From NCBI GenBank assembly GCA_964594775.1, contig CAZQNO010000006.1, positions 9,049 through 73,048 on the forward strand: 64,000 nucleotides of DNA, written 5' to 3'. The translations under genes were made by a program, and so were the position numbers. The notes beneath the pieces are model-generated. The model made no database searches and was not told the origin of the DNA. It saw only the letters and a list, made by a program, of their open reading frames with translations. This stretch comes from CAYFVU01 sp964594775 (GTDB taxonomy: Bacteria > Spirochaetota > Spirochaetia > DSM-16054 > Sediminispirochaetaceae). This document shows, one piece after another, positions 33,261 to 39,977 of the stretch (position 1 is its first letter; each line of letters starts with the position of its first letter).

Positions 33261-34178
33261 ATGCAGGCACTCTCTTTCGGTGAAATTCTCTGGGACATAA
33301 TAGATGCTAAGGAGCACATCGGGGGAGCACCCCTCAATCTGGCATCCCATTTGGCCCAAATGGGAGAAGATACGGCGATGGTCTCCGCCGTAGGAGCGGA
33401 TGAGCGGGGACGAAAGGCCGTCGAAAGGCTTCAAGCTCTGGGAATCGACGACTCCTGTGTCTCGACGGCGAAGGAGCGGGATACGGGAGTGGTTCTGGTG
33501 GAGCTGGATGAGCGCGGTAGTCCGAGCTACGACATCCGGGAGAACAGTGCCTGGGATTACATACACCCCACACCGCAGCAGTTGGAATATCTGCGCCGGC
33601 GCAGCTGGGATGTCTTCTGCTTCGGAACTCTGGCTCAGCGAAGCGAAGAGAATAGAAGGAGCATCGAGCGGGTAATTGAAGCCGCCTCACCGAGAGAGCT
33701 CTTCTTCGACGTCAATCTTCGACTGGAGTATTTTACCAAAGAGATACTGTCCCGTTCGATCGACTGGGCAAGCATACTCAAGCTCAACGACGAGGAGCTC
33801 CCCGTCGTATCCCGTCTTCTATTCGATCAAGTTCTCCCGGACGAGCGCTTCTGTAAGAGAATGAGGGCAGAGCGGCAGGTGCATACCGTCTGTATAACCC
33901 GAGGCAAGGAGGGGGCTTCGGTCTACCGGGGCAGCGAACAGCACCACGTTCCCGTTGTTCCGGTGAAGGTGGTCGATACCGTCGGCGCGGGCGACAGCTT
34001 TTCCGCCGCATTTCTCCACGGTCTTTTGAAGACCGGCGACGCAAAAAGTTCGATAGAGCTTGCCGTCTTAGTCAGCAGCTATGTGGCCTCGAAGAGCGGG
34101 GCCGTGCCGGAATATGATGAAAGTATCAGCAAAGCGATAGAAGAGTTGGGTGGAGAGAGCACACGGCCCGGTTTATAG
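33261..34178 (+). CDS. PfkB-family carbohydrate kinase (fructokinase-like)
   Basis: A 305-residue ribokinase-family sugar kinase. The first signature GGAPLNLASHLAQMG is fructokinase-like, and the second, DTVGAGDSFSAAFLHG, holds the catalytic Asp and the anion hole. The frame runs further upstream to 33096 inside ettA, but AAAGGAGA before ATG 33261 marks the real start. Fructose, KDG or another sugar could be the substrate. The 3' end overlaps the convergent cupin gene by 6 bases. Confidence 0.87.
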   Translation: MQALSFGEILWDIIDAKEHIGGAPLNLASHLAQMGEDTAMVSAVGADERGRKAVERLQALGIDDSCVSTAKERDTGVVLVELDERGSPSYDIRENSAWDYIHPTPQQLEYLRRRSWDVFCFGTLAQRSEENRRSIERVIEAASPRELFFDVNLRLEYFTKEILSRSIDWASILKLNDEELPVVSRLLFDQVLPDERFCKRMRAERQVHTVCITRGKEGASVYRGSEQHHVPVVPVKVVDTVGAGDSFSAAFLHGLLKTGDAKSSIELAVLVSSYVASKSGAVPEYDESISKAIEELGGESTRPGL

Positions 34179-34526
34179 ATCGCGGTCGTACACAATCACG
34201 GCAATAAATACCAGGGGCTCCTCTCCAATGTTGGCGATGCTGTGGCTTTCACCGTCGCCGGTGACGACGATGTCGCCCGCAGCGACTTTCTTTTTGCCGT
34301 CGTCTTCGGTAACTTCACCCCACCCGGAGATGATGGCGTAGTATTCCGTCTCTCCCTCGTGGCGGTGGGGCCCGATACTTGCTCCCGGCGGAAGAGTGAG
34401 CTTTGCGAAGAGCCTGCCGCCGGCCATCTCTTCCTTGGAGATCATGTGACAAATGGAAACCTGCCCCTCGCCTTCTCGCATCTTTTCCTTGGTTTCCGTT
34501 TTCATCTTGTTTTCTTTGCGTATCAT
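34173..34526 (-). CDS. Small cupin-domain protein
   Basis: A 117-residue single-domain cupin. The first motif PHRHEGETEYYAIISG has the metal-binding His, His and Glu, and the second motif follows as GESHSIANIG. Proteins of this type may be isomerases, dioxygenases or sensors, so no function is assigned. AAAGGA lies before the ATG at 34526, which overlaps the HPr stop codon as ATGA, so the two are translated together. Confidence 0.82.
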   Translation of the reverse strand: MIRKENKMKTETKEKMREGEGQVSICHMISKEEMAGGRLFAKLTLPPGASIGPHRHEGETEYYAIISGWGEVTEDDGKKKVAAGDIVVTGDGESHSIANIGEEPLVFIAVIVYDRDL

Positions 34527-34804
34527 TTTGCATCCTTTTGTGGAAAGTCGAAGTGTCGTTCGAAGAGTTCTTTGAGGCTCTCCGCCGTTTGCTCTTCATC
34601 GGGACCTTCTACCCGTAGGGTAATAGTATCTCCCTGAACCAAGCCGAGGGAGAGGAGTCCCATTATGTTGTTGAGCTCTACACGGACGCTGCCGTTTTCG
34701 ATGCTGATAGTACCCTCATAGTCGGCAGCGAATTCCATGATTACTCCGGAGGGACGGACGTGGATGCCCGCTGCATTTTGTATCGTTGCTTCTCTCTCTA
34801 CCAT
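34523..34804 (-). CDS. HPr-like phosphocarrier with Asn at the Ser46 site
   Basis: The 93-residue protein is an HPr: the phosphohistidine loop AAGIHVRPSG has His15, followed by the standard beta-alpha-beta fold. The HPr kinase target region, normally KSIMGVMSLG with Ser46, reads NNIMGLLSLG, so residue 46 is Asn. Control by HPr kinase/phosphorylase is therefore not expected for this copy. It could serve sugar PTS or PTS-Ntr regulation. The promoter ends 8 bases before the start codon with no usable Shine-Dalgarno spacing, suggesting a leaderless message. A cupin gene is cotranscribed. Confidence 0.85.
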   Translation of the reverse strand: MVEREATIQNAAGIHVRPSGVIMEFAADYEGTISIENGSVRVELNNIMGLLSLGLVQGDTITLRVEGPDEEQTAESLKELFERHFDFPQKDAK

Positions 34805-34812
34805 CCTTGATC

Positions 34813-34841
34813 ATTGTAGCGGAGCTTATTTCAAAAAGCAA
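34813..34841 (-). promoter_or_regulatory. Promoter for HPr, almost at its start codon
   Basis: On the minus strand TTGCTT (34836-34841) and TACAAT (34813-34818) are 17 bases apart. The -10 element ends 8 bases before the ATG. The -35 lies inside the inverted repeat 34831-34851. Confidence 0.55.
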
Positions 34842-34851
34842 AGCTTTTTGA
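34831..34851. repeat. Perfect inverted repeat between HPr and the next gene
   Basis: Nine-base arms (34831-34839 and 34843-34851) separated by three bases, with extra imperfect pairing (CTTAT/TAAG) outside. It overlaps the HPr -35 box, so it may be a repressor operator; as a hairpin it lacks a terminal T-run. Confidence 0.6.
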
Positions 34852-34880
34852 TAAGCTGAAGAGGAGAAGGAGTGCGTTTA

Positions 34881-35114
34881 ATGGGAAATACGATCCTAAA
34901 AGAGGGAAGCTGGTATCGGCTTACCCTTCCTATGGAAAAAATATACGTAGCGCTGTACATAATCGAACGGGGAAGCACCCGCAGGGGCTTTTTTCAGTTT
35001 CCCGACCAATCACGGACTTCTGTGGAGGATCTTATGCCCTTTTTAAAAAATATTGAGGAGATCGAAAAACCTGAAGAGGGAAGCCGCTACGATATAGGCG
35101 ATTTTCTCCGCTGA
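34881..35114 (+). CDS. Small unknown protein, 77 residues
   Basis: The protein begins MGNTILKEGSWYRLTLPMEKIYV and reads as a small mixed alpha/beta domain ending GSRYDIGDFLR. There is no recognisable motif. GAGAAGGAG lies 8 bases before ATG 34881, which is preferred over GTG 34872. It is two bases upstream of the Gx-transporter gene and surely cotranscribed with it. Function unknown. Confidence 0.65.
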   Translation: MGNTILKEGSWYRLTLPMEKIYVALYIIERGSTRRGFFQFPDQSRTSVEDLMPFLKNIEEIEKPEEGSRYDIGDFLR

Positions 35115-35116
35115 CT

Positions 35117-36295
35117 ATGAATGAACGGCTGCGCGGCATAGCACTCTTCTCCTCTCTCTGCCTCTTTCTCTCACTGCTTGAACTCATGATCCCTAAGCCG
35201 ATACCTTTCTTACGTATCGGCTTGGCAAATCTCCCTATTTTACTTTCCTTAACGGTATTTTCCTCCGGGGAGGTGCTCCTCATCATCCTCCTGAAGGTCT
35301 TCGGTCAGGGTCTCATCAGCGGTACCCTTCTCTCCTATGTCTTCCTCTTCTCTGCGGCGGGGAGTTTTGCCGGAGGATTGGTCATGCTGGGGCTTGGCCG
35401 TCTCTTAGGGAACAGAATTTCTCTCATCGGTTTAGGCGTAATGGGAGCCCTTGCCAGCAATATCGTCCAGCTCGGCATCTCGAGAATTCTGATTTTTGGG
35501 GAGAGCACCCGGCTGATCGCTCCTCCCTTTCTTCTGTTAGGTACCCTGACGGGCTTTATCCTCGGGGCTGCGGCGGAAGCAGCCCGAATGAAGTCTCTTT
35601 GGTTCTCCGAGATGAAGAGACGGCTTGCGATTAATGCCGCTGCGGGGGAGTCGGGCTCACCGGATCCATTCGCGGACACCGGTTCGAGCCGCTTAGAAAA
35701 ACTCTTTCTCTTTCGTTTTTTCGTCGGCGCGGCGATGCTTCCTCCCTTTTTCTTCCATGCCGATCCGCTCTTGAGAGCCCTCCAACTCCTCCTCTGTCTT
35801 GCCGCGTCTCTTTCGGCGGGACGAAAGTTTCGCCCTCTTCCCGGGCTTATCGTTTTGTCGGCGGTACTCTTCGCTCACATCCTGATGCCGGTGGGAGAAG
35901 TCATGCTGCGAATTTTCGATTTTCCTCTTACCCGGGGAGCCATCGACCTTGGTCTTGAAAAGGGCTTGAGCATCGTCGCCCTGGTGTATCTCTCCCGTTT
36001 TGCCGTATCCAAGGAATTACAGCTTCCGGGCTTACCGGGAAGACTGCTCTATACGGTGCTCTCCTATTTCGAGGAACTCACCGCCTTCCGTCCCAAGAGT
36101 CCGGGGGGGGGCAAATTAACTGGTGTGGTCGCGGAGCTGGACCGCGCTCTTCTCCGTGTGAGTTTTTCTTCCCCGGATGGCCGGTCGGCGGGTCCAAAGA
36201 ACATGCAGGGAAAACGCGGAAAAATCTGCAGTTTTTTTCTTCCCCTCTTCATTTTAGCCCTTCATTGGCTGCTGTTTTTCCAATTCCTGTATTGA
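35117..36295 (+). CDS. Gx transporter (heptaprenyl diphosphate synthase component I family) with EcfT-like C-terminus
   Basis: A 392-residue membrane protein. Residues 1-165 match the Gx-transporter/Hpre_diP_synt_I family, with IGLANLP and LLKVFGQGLISGTLLSYVFLFS, an ECF S-component-like fold. After a short charged hinge (about 170-195), a second hydrophobic half contains FDFPLTRGAIDLGLEKGLSIVALVYLSR, which resembles the coupling region of EcfT/CbiQ transmembrane proteins. The combination would join substrate-binding and coupling subunits in one chain; no ATPase gene is adjacent. Substrate unknown. The stop codon overlaps the -35 box of the ilv operon promoter. Confidence 0.75.
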   Translation: MNERLRGIALFSSLCLFLSLLELMIPKPIPFLRIGLANLPILLSLTVFSSGEVLLIILLKVFGQGLISGTLLSYVFLFSAAGSFAGGLVMLGLGRLLGNRISLIGLGVMGALASNIVQLGISRILIFGESTRLIAPPFLLLGTLTGFILGAAAEAARMKSLWFSEMKRRLAINAAAGESGSPDPFADTGSSRLEKLFLFRFFVGAAMLPPFFFHADPLLRALQLLLCLAASLSAGRKFRPLPGLIVLSAVLFAHILMPVGEVMLRIFDFPLTRGAIDLGLEKGLSIVALVYLSRFAVSKELQLPGLPGRLLYTVLSYFEELTAFRPKSPGGGKLTGVVAELDRALLRVSFSSPDGRSAGPKNMQGKRGKICSFFLPLFILALHWLLFFQFLY

Positions 36296-36320
36296 CACGG
36301 AGTAACAATACTGCTACGTT
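36292..36320 (+). promoter_or_regulatory. Promoter of the ilv-leu operon
   Basis: TTGACA (36292-36297) and TACGTT (36315-36320) are 17 bases apart. Transcription from about 36327 gives a leader of about 365 bases before ilvB, containing two small ORFs and a hairpin. Confidence 0.6.
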
Positions 36321-36375
36321 CCATACTAATTCAGCAGAGCTCTTTGGGGTTTCCTGCGGACAAAGGAGAATTTTC

Positions 36376-36540
36376 ATGTTTACAGTCATCGCACACGCAA
36401 TCAAAAAGAGCGCCGGGAACATCGTCGACGCCATTATTATTGCGGTAAACAGCATTATTCTCCTCCTATCCATTATTATTCTCTATCCGGTGAGTTCGTT
36501 CCATTGTTCCCCCAGCACTCCCGGTAGGTGTTCCGGTTAA
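36376..36540 (+). CDS. Ile/Leu/Val-rich leader peptide of the ilv-leu operon
   Basis: A 54-residue ORF with a strong AAAGGAGAA ribosome binding site. Of its residues, 11 are Ile, 4 Leu and 4 Val, crowded into codons 16-39 (for example AIIIAVNSIILLLSIIIL). This is the expected composition of a branched-chain amino acid attenuator peptide: shortage of charged Ile/Leu/Val-tRNA would stall the ribosome here. Codons 42-46 (36499-36513) are complementary to the ribosome binding site and start of the second small ORF. A 36265 start is excluded because it lies upstream of the promoter. Confidence 0.8.
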   Translation: MFTVIAHAIKKSAGNIVDAIIIAVNSIILLLSIIILYPVSSFHCSPSTPGRCSG

Positions 36541-36577
36541 TCTAACCGGACATAGTTTAATCGGAGGAACAATGAAA
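36499..36577 (+). promoter_or_regulatory. Long-range stem that would hide the start of the second leader ORF
   Basis: Bases 36499-36513 can pair with 36563-36577 at 13 of 15 positions. The second arm holds the GGAGG site and the ATG at 36572. The hairpin 36532-36550 is nested between the arms. Confidence 0.6.
36532..36550 (+). promoter_or_regulatory. Attenuator-like hairpin at the end of the leader peptide
   Basis: A perfect 8-base-pair stem (36532-36539 with 36543-36550) and a three-base loop. Only CATAGTTTAA follows, so it is a poor intrinsic terminator on its own. A ribosome at the leader stop codon would melt it. Confidence 0.55.
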
Positions 36578-36694
36578 CAACTCATCTCATCTCCCGCGGG
36601 ATACGTAGATATTCCGCATGCAGAGACGTTCAAAAACAATCCACAAGATATTTTCTCAAATACCCATATGACCTTCACGAAGGAGGACGCATGA
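36572..36694 (+). CDS. Second leader ORF, 40 residues, coupled to ilvB
   Basis: The ORF starts ATGAAACAACTC with an ideal CGGAGGAACA site and encodes MKQLISSPAGYVDIP continuing to KEDA. Its TGA overlaps the ilvB ATG (ATGA at 36691-36694). The composition is not rich in branched-chain residues, so it is not an ordinary attenuator peptide. It may make ilvB translation dependent on opening the upstream stem. Whether the peptide itself has a function is unknown. Confidence 0.65.
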   Translation: MKQLISSPAGYVDIPHAETFKNNPQDIFSNTHMTFTKEDA

Positions 36695-38358
36695 AAGGCG
36701 CAGAGATATTTGTTGAAGCCCTGAAAAGGGAAAAAGTCGATACGCTCTTCTGTTACAACGGAGGGGCGGTCATCGCCATATTCGATGCCTTGCAGGTCTA
36801 CGGCGAGGGAATCAAACTGATTCATCCTCGTCACGAGCAGGGGGGTACCCATGCCGCCGACGGCTACGCCAGGTCTACGGGAAAACCGGGAGTTGTTCTG
36901 GTAACATCCGGTCCGGGTGCGACGAACACCATAACCGGTATCGCTACCGCCTATATGGATTCGGTGCCGCTGGTGGTCTTTACCGGTCAGGTTTCCACCA
37001 CGATGATAGGCACGGATGCCTTTCAAGAGGCCGACACGGTCGGTATCACTATACCGATTACCAAGGCCAACTTCCTGGTAAAACGGACCGAGGACTTGGC
37101 GGGTACGATTAAAAAAGCCTTCTACCTGGCAACGACGGGAAGGCCCGGACCGGTGGTGGTCGACATTCCCAAAGACGTTCAGGCCGGCGAGGCCGATCTC
37201 GACTATCCGCAGAGCATGGACCTTCCCGGTTACAAGCCGAAGGAGCAGGGCCATCCCCGACAGGTCCAGGCCTTCAAGACCGCTCTCCGGGAGGCGAAGC
37301 GTCCCCTCGTCCTCTCGGGAGGCGGGGTCGTCTTCTCCGATGCCGTAACGGAGCTCAACGGCTTTCTCGACAGTCACGGGATTCCCGTCATCAACACCTT
37401 GATGGGTCACGGTGTCCATCCGAAAAGGGAGGAGCTCTACTACGGACCCGTCGGCATGCACGGTTCACTCTACGGCAACTACGCAATACAGAACAGCGAC
37501 CTGCTCATCGCCCTGGGGACGCGTTTTTCCGATAGAATTCTCGGCCGGGTGAACGAGTTTGCCCCCAAGGCGAAGGTGGTCCACGTCGATATAGACGCTG
37601 CGGAGATTGGTAAGAACGTGGGAGTGGATATTCCCATCGTCGGTCCGATCCGCAGCATTCTCAAGGAGCTGAACAAGGAGAAAAACTACGGAGATTACCG
37701 GGCGTGGGTGGAGGAGCTCAAGGAAATACGGACGAATAAGCCTCTTCGCTATGAAGAGGGAGAAGTTTTGAAGCCCCAGCTCCTCATCCAGCTCGCTCAT
37801 ACATATTTTCCGGATAACACCATTGTCGCCACGGACGTCGGGCAGAATCAGATGTGGGTGGCGCAGTACTTCCGTTTTACTAAACCGCGCAAGCTCCTCA
37901 CCTCCGGCGGGCTGGGAACGATGGGCTACGGCTTGCCGGCGGCCGTCGGCGCTGCGGTGGGAAATCCGGGATTGCAGGTCCTCTCGGTTTCCGGCGACGG
38001 AGGGTTTCAGATGACCATGCAGGAAATGTCGACGGTGCATCGGTATAAACTCAAGGTGAAGATGCTGGTTTTAGACAACAGTTATCTCGGTATGGTGCGT
38101 CAATGGCAGGAGCTGCTCTTCGAAAAGCGCTATTCCGGTACTTCCATGAACGACAACCCCGACTTCTGCAAGATCGCCGAGGCAGTGGGAATTCCTTCCC
38201 GCCGCTTGATTAAGAGAGAGGACGCTGAAGAGACGATGAAGGAGTTTGCCGAAAGCGAGGGGAGCATGCTTCTGCACGCCGTAGTCGAGAAAGAAGAGAA
38301 CGTTCTGCCGATGGTACCGGCGGGGAAATCTCTGGATAACGTTCTGGAACGCTTCTAA
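36691..38358 (+). CDS. ilvB: Acetolactate synthase large subunit
   Basis: A 555-residue ThDP enzyme that condenses two pyruvates to acetolactate, or pyruvate with 2-oxobutyrate, at the start of Val/Leu and Ile synthesis. The catalytic Glu49 is in HPRHEQGGTHAADGYA, and the ThDP/Mg motif is GDGGFQMTMQE near residue 440. The VLDNSYLGMVRQWQ phrase is typical of biosynthetic ALS. It has a strong GAAGGAGG site but also overlaps the second leader ORF, so it may be translationally coupled. The small subunit ilvN follows after 10 bases. Confidence 0.95.
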   Translation: MKGAEIFVEALKREKVDTLFCYNGGAVIAIFDALQVYGEGIKLIHPRHEQGGTHAADGYARSTGKPGVVLVTSGPGATNTITGIATAYMDSVPLVVFTGQVSTTMIGTDAFQEADTVGITIPITKANFLVKRTEDLAGTIKKAFYLATTGRPGPVVVDIPKDVQAGEADLDYPQSMDLPGYKPKEQGHPRQVQAFKTALREAKRPLVLSGGGVVFSDAVTELNGFLDSHGIPVINTLMGHGVHPKREELYYGPVGMHGSLYGNYAIQNSDLLIALGTRFSDRILGRVNEFAPKAKVVHVDIDAAEIGKNVGVDIPIVGPIRSILKELNKEKNYGDYRAWVEELKEIRTNKPLRYEEGEVLKPQLLIQLAHTYFPDNTIVATDVGQNQMWVAQYFRFTKPRKLLTSGGLGTMGYGLPAAVGAAVGNPGLQVLSVSGDGGFQMTMQEMSTVHRYKLKVKMLVLDNSYLGMVRQWQELLFEKRYSGTSMNDNPDFCKIAEAVGIPSRRLIKREDAEETMKEFAESEGSMLLHAVVEKEENVLPMVPAGKSLDNVLERF

Positions 38359-38368
38359 GGAGGATGAT

Positions 38369-38884
38369 ATGAGCGAACAAGATATACTGCAGGACCACAC
38401 CATAGCGCTGCTGGTAGCCGATCATCCGGGAGTCTTGTCGAAGATCACCAGCCTCATTACCCGACGGGGTTTTAATATCGACAGCATTGCCGCCGGACCG
38501 ACGAAGGACAGAGGGCTTTTTCGTCTTACCGTAGTGGTGAAGGGTGACGATCGGGGCATCGAACAGATACAGAAACAGCTGTACAAGCTGGTGGACACGG
38601 TGAAAGTGGTGCCGATCCACCCGGCGAAAAAGGTCGAGAGGGAGATCGGTTTGGTGAAGCTTCGCGTGCCTATGAGCAAACGAAGCGAAGTGGTACAGAT
38701 GGTCCAGATCTTCAAGGGAGAAATAATCGATGCGGGACCCGACGGCTTTATCGTAGAAATAAGCGGCGACAGCGATAAGATAGAATCCTTCCTCGGACTT
38801 TTTCAGCCCAGTGAGCTGGTGGAGGTGGCGAGGACGGGAATCGTGGCGATGGATAAACTGGAAAAGGGCGGCGGGATTCGCTGA
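38369..38884 (+). CDS. ilvN: Acetolactate synthase small (regulatory) subunit
   Basis: A 171-residue protein with an N-terminal ACT domain (HTIALLVADHPGVLSKITSL, RRGFNIDSI) that binds valine and gives feedback control, and the C-terminal ALS_ss_C domain. The length fits the ordinary IlvN/IlvH. It sits between ilvB and ilvC with an AAGGAGG ribosome binding site, so the subunits are made together. Confidence 0.94.
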   Translation: MSEQDILQDHTIALLVADHPGVLSKITSLITRRGFNIDSIAAGPTKDRGLFRLTVVVKGDDRGIEQIQKQLYKLVDTVKVVPIHPAKKVEREIGLVKLRVPMSKRSEVVQMVQIFKGEIIDAGPDGFIVEISGDSDKIESFLGLFQPSELVEVARTGIVAMDKLEKGGGIR

Positions 38885-38957
38885 TCCGATAGGGGCGGCG
38901 AAATTGGGAAACCTATAGACGGAAAAACGAAAAAAACACAAAGACAAGGAGAAAAGA

Positions 38958-39956
38958 ATGGCGGAGATTTACTACGACAAGGATGCGGACCTCAAGATTT
39001 TGGACAAAAAGACGGTGGCGGTTATCGGCTACGGAAGTCAGGGCCATGCACATGCCCTCAATCTTCATGACAGCGGGGTAAAGGTAGTTGTCGGACTGCG
39101 GAAGTCCAGCCCGAAGCGGGCCGAAGCGGAGAAGAAGGGGCTGGAAGCGGCCGAACCGGCGGAGGCGGCGAAAAGGGGTGACATTATCATGATCCTCATC
39201 CCCGACGAACTGCAGCCGGAAGTCTATCGAAACGATATTGCTCCCAACCTGGAAGAGGGCAACACCCTGATGTTTGCTCACGGCTTTTCTATTCATTTTC
39301 ATCAGATTGTTCCTCCCTCCTTCGTGGACGTGTCCATGATCGCCCCGAAGGGACCCGGAAGAATGGTTCGAAGGGAGTTTGAAGACGGAAGGGGAGTTCC
39401 CGATCTCGTAGCGATTTATCAGGATCACAGCGGTAAAGCCCTGCAGACTGCCCTGGCTTATGGTAAGGGCATCGGCGGCGGCAGGGCGGGAATTTTTCGT
39501 ACCAGTTTTCAGGAAGAAGCCGAGACCGACCTTTTCGGCGAGCAGGCGGTCCTCTGCGGCGGAGTCACCAGTTTGATGCGCAGCGGTTTCGAGACTCTCG
39601 TTGAGGCGGGATATCAGCCGGAGATGGCCTATTTCGAGTGTATACACGAGATGAAGCTCATCGTCGACCTCATCTACGAGGGGGGCTTTGAGTTCATGCG
39701 CAGCGGTGTGAGCAATACCGCCGAATACGGAGACTATATTACCCAGCCGAAGGTGGTGACCGAAGAATCGAGAAAGGCGATGAAGAAGATCCTCTCCGAT
39801 ATACAAAACGGCGAGTTCGCGAAGAACTGGATATTGGAGAACAAGGCGGGACAGCCTTCCTTCAAATCGATGAGAGAGAAGCATCGGCGGCACCCGCTTG
39901 TCGAGGTCGGTGGACGACTTCGCAGTATGATGCCGTGGCTCGATAAAGAAAGATAG
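38958..39956 (+). CDS. ilvC: Ketol-acid reductoisomerase
   Basis: A 332-residue class I (short) KARI. It isomerises and reduces acetolactate or acetohydroxybutyrate to the dihydroxy acids. The NADP-binding GYGSQGHAHA begins at residue 24, and the loop GLRKSSPKR has the basic and serine residues that usually indicate NADPH use. The knotted C-terminal domain is complete. A purine-rich 73-base gap with AAGGAGAAAAG precedes the start. Confidence 0.95.
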   Translation: MAEIYYDKDADLKILDKKTVAVIGYGSQGHAHALNLHDSGVKVVVGLRKSSPKRAEAEKKGLEAAEPAEAAKRGDIIMILIPDELQPEVYRNDIAPNLEEGNTLMFAHGFSIHFHQIVPPSFVDVSMIAPKGPGRMVRREFEDGRGVPDLVAIYQDHSGKALQTALAYGKGIGGGRAGIFRTSFQEEAETDLFGEQAVLCGGVTSLMRSGFETLVEAGYQPEMAYFECIHEMKLIVDLIYEGGFEFMRSGVSNTAEYGDYITQPKVVTEESRKAMKKILSDIQNGEFAKNWILENKAGQPSFKSMREKHRRHPLVEVGGRLRSMMPWLDKER

Positions 39957-39977
39957 AAGACCTCGGGAGGTGAGGGC

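Noticed and set aside
31400..33337. 645-residue open frame on the minus strand
   Set aside because: It lies antisense to ettA, which has full ABC-F motifs; the antisense frame is only open because of codon bias.
36330..36690. T-box or other riboswitch in front of ilvB
   Set aside because: The conserved T-box bulge sequence is not present, and the leader peptide explains amino acid sensing.
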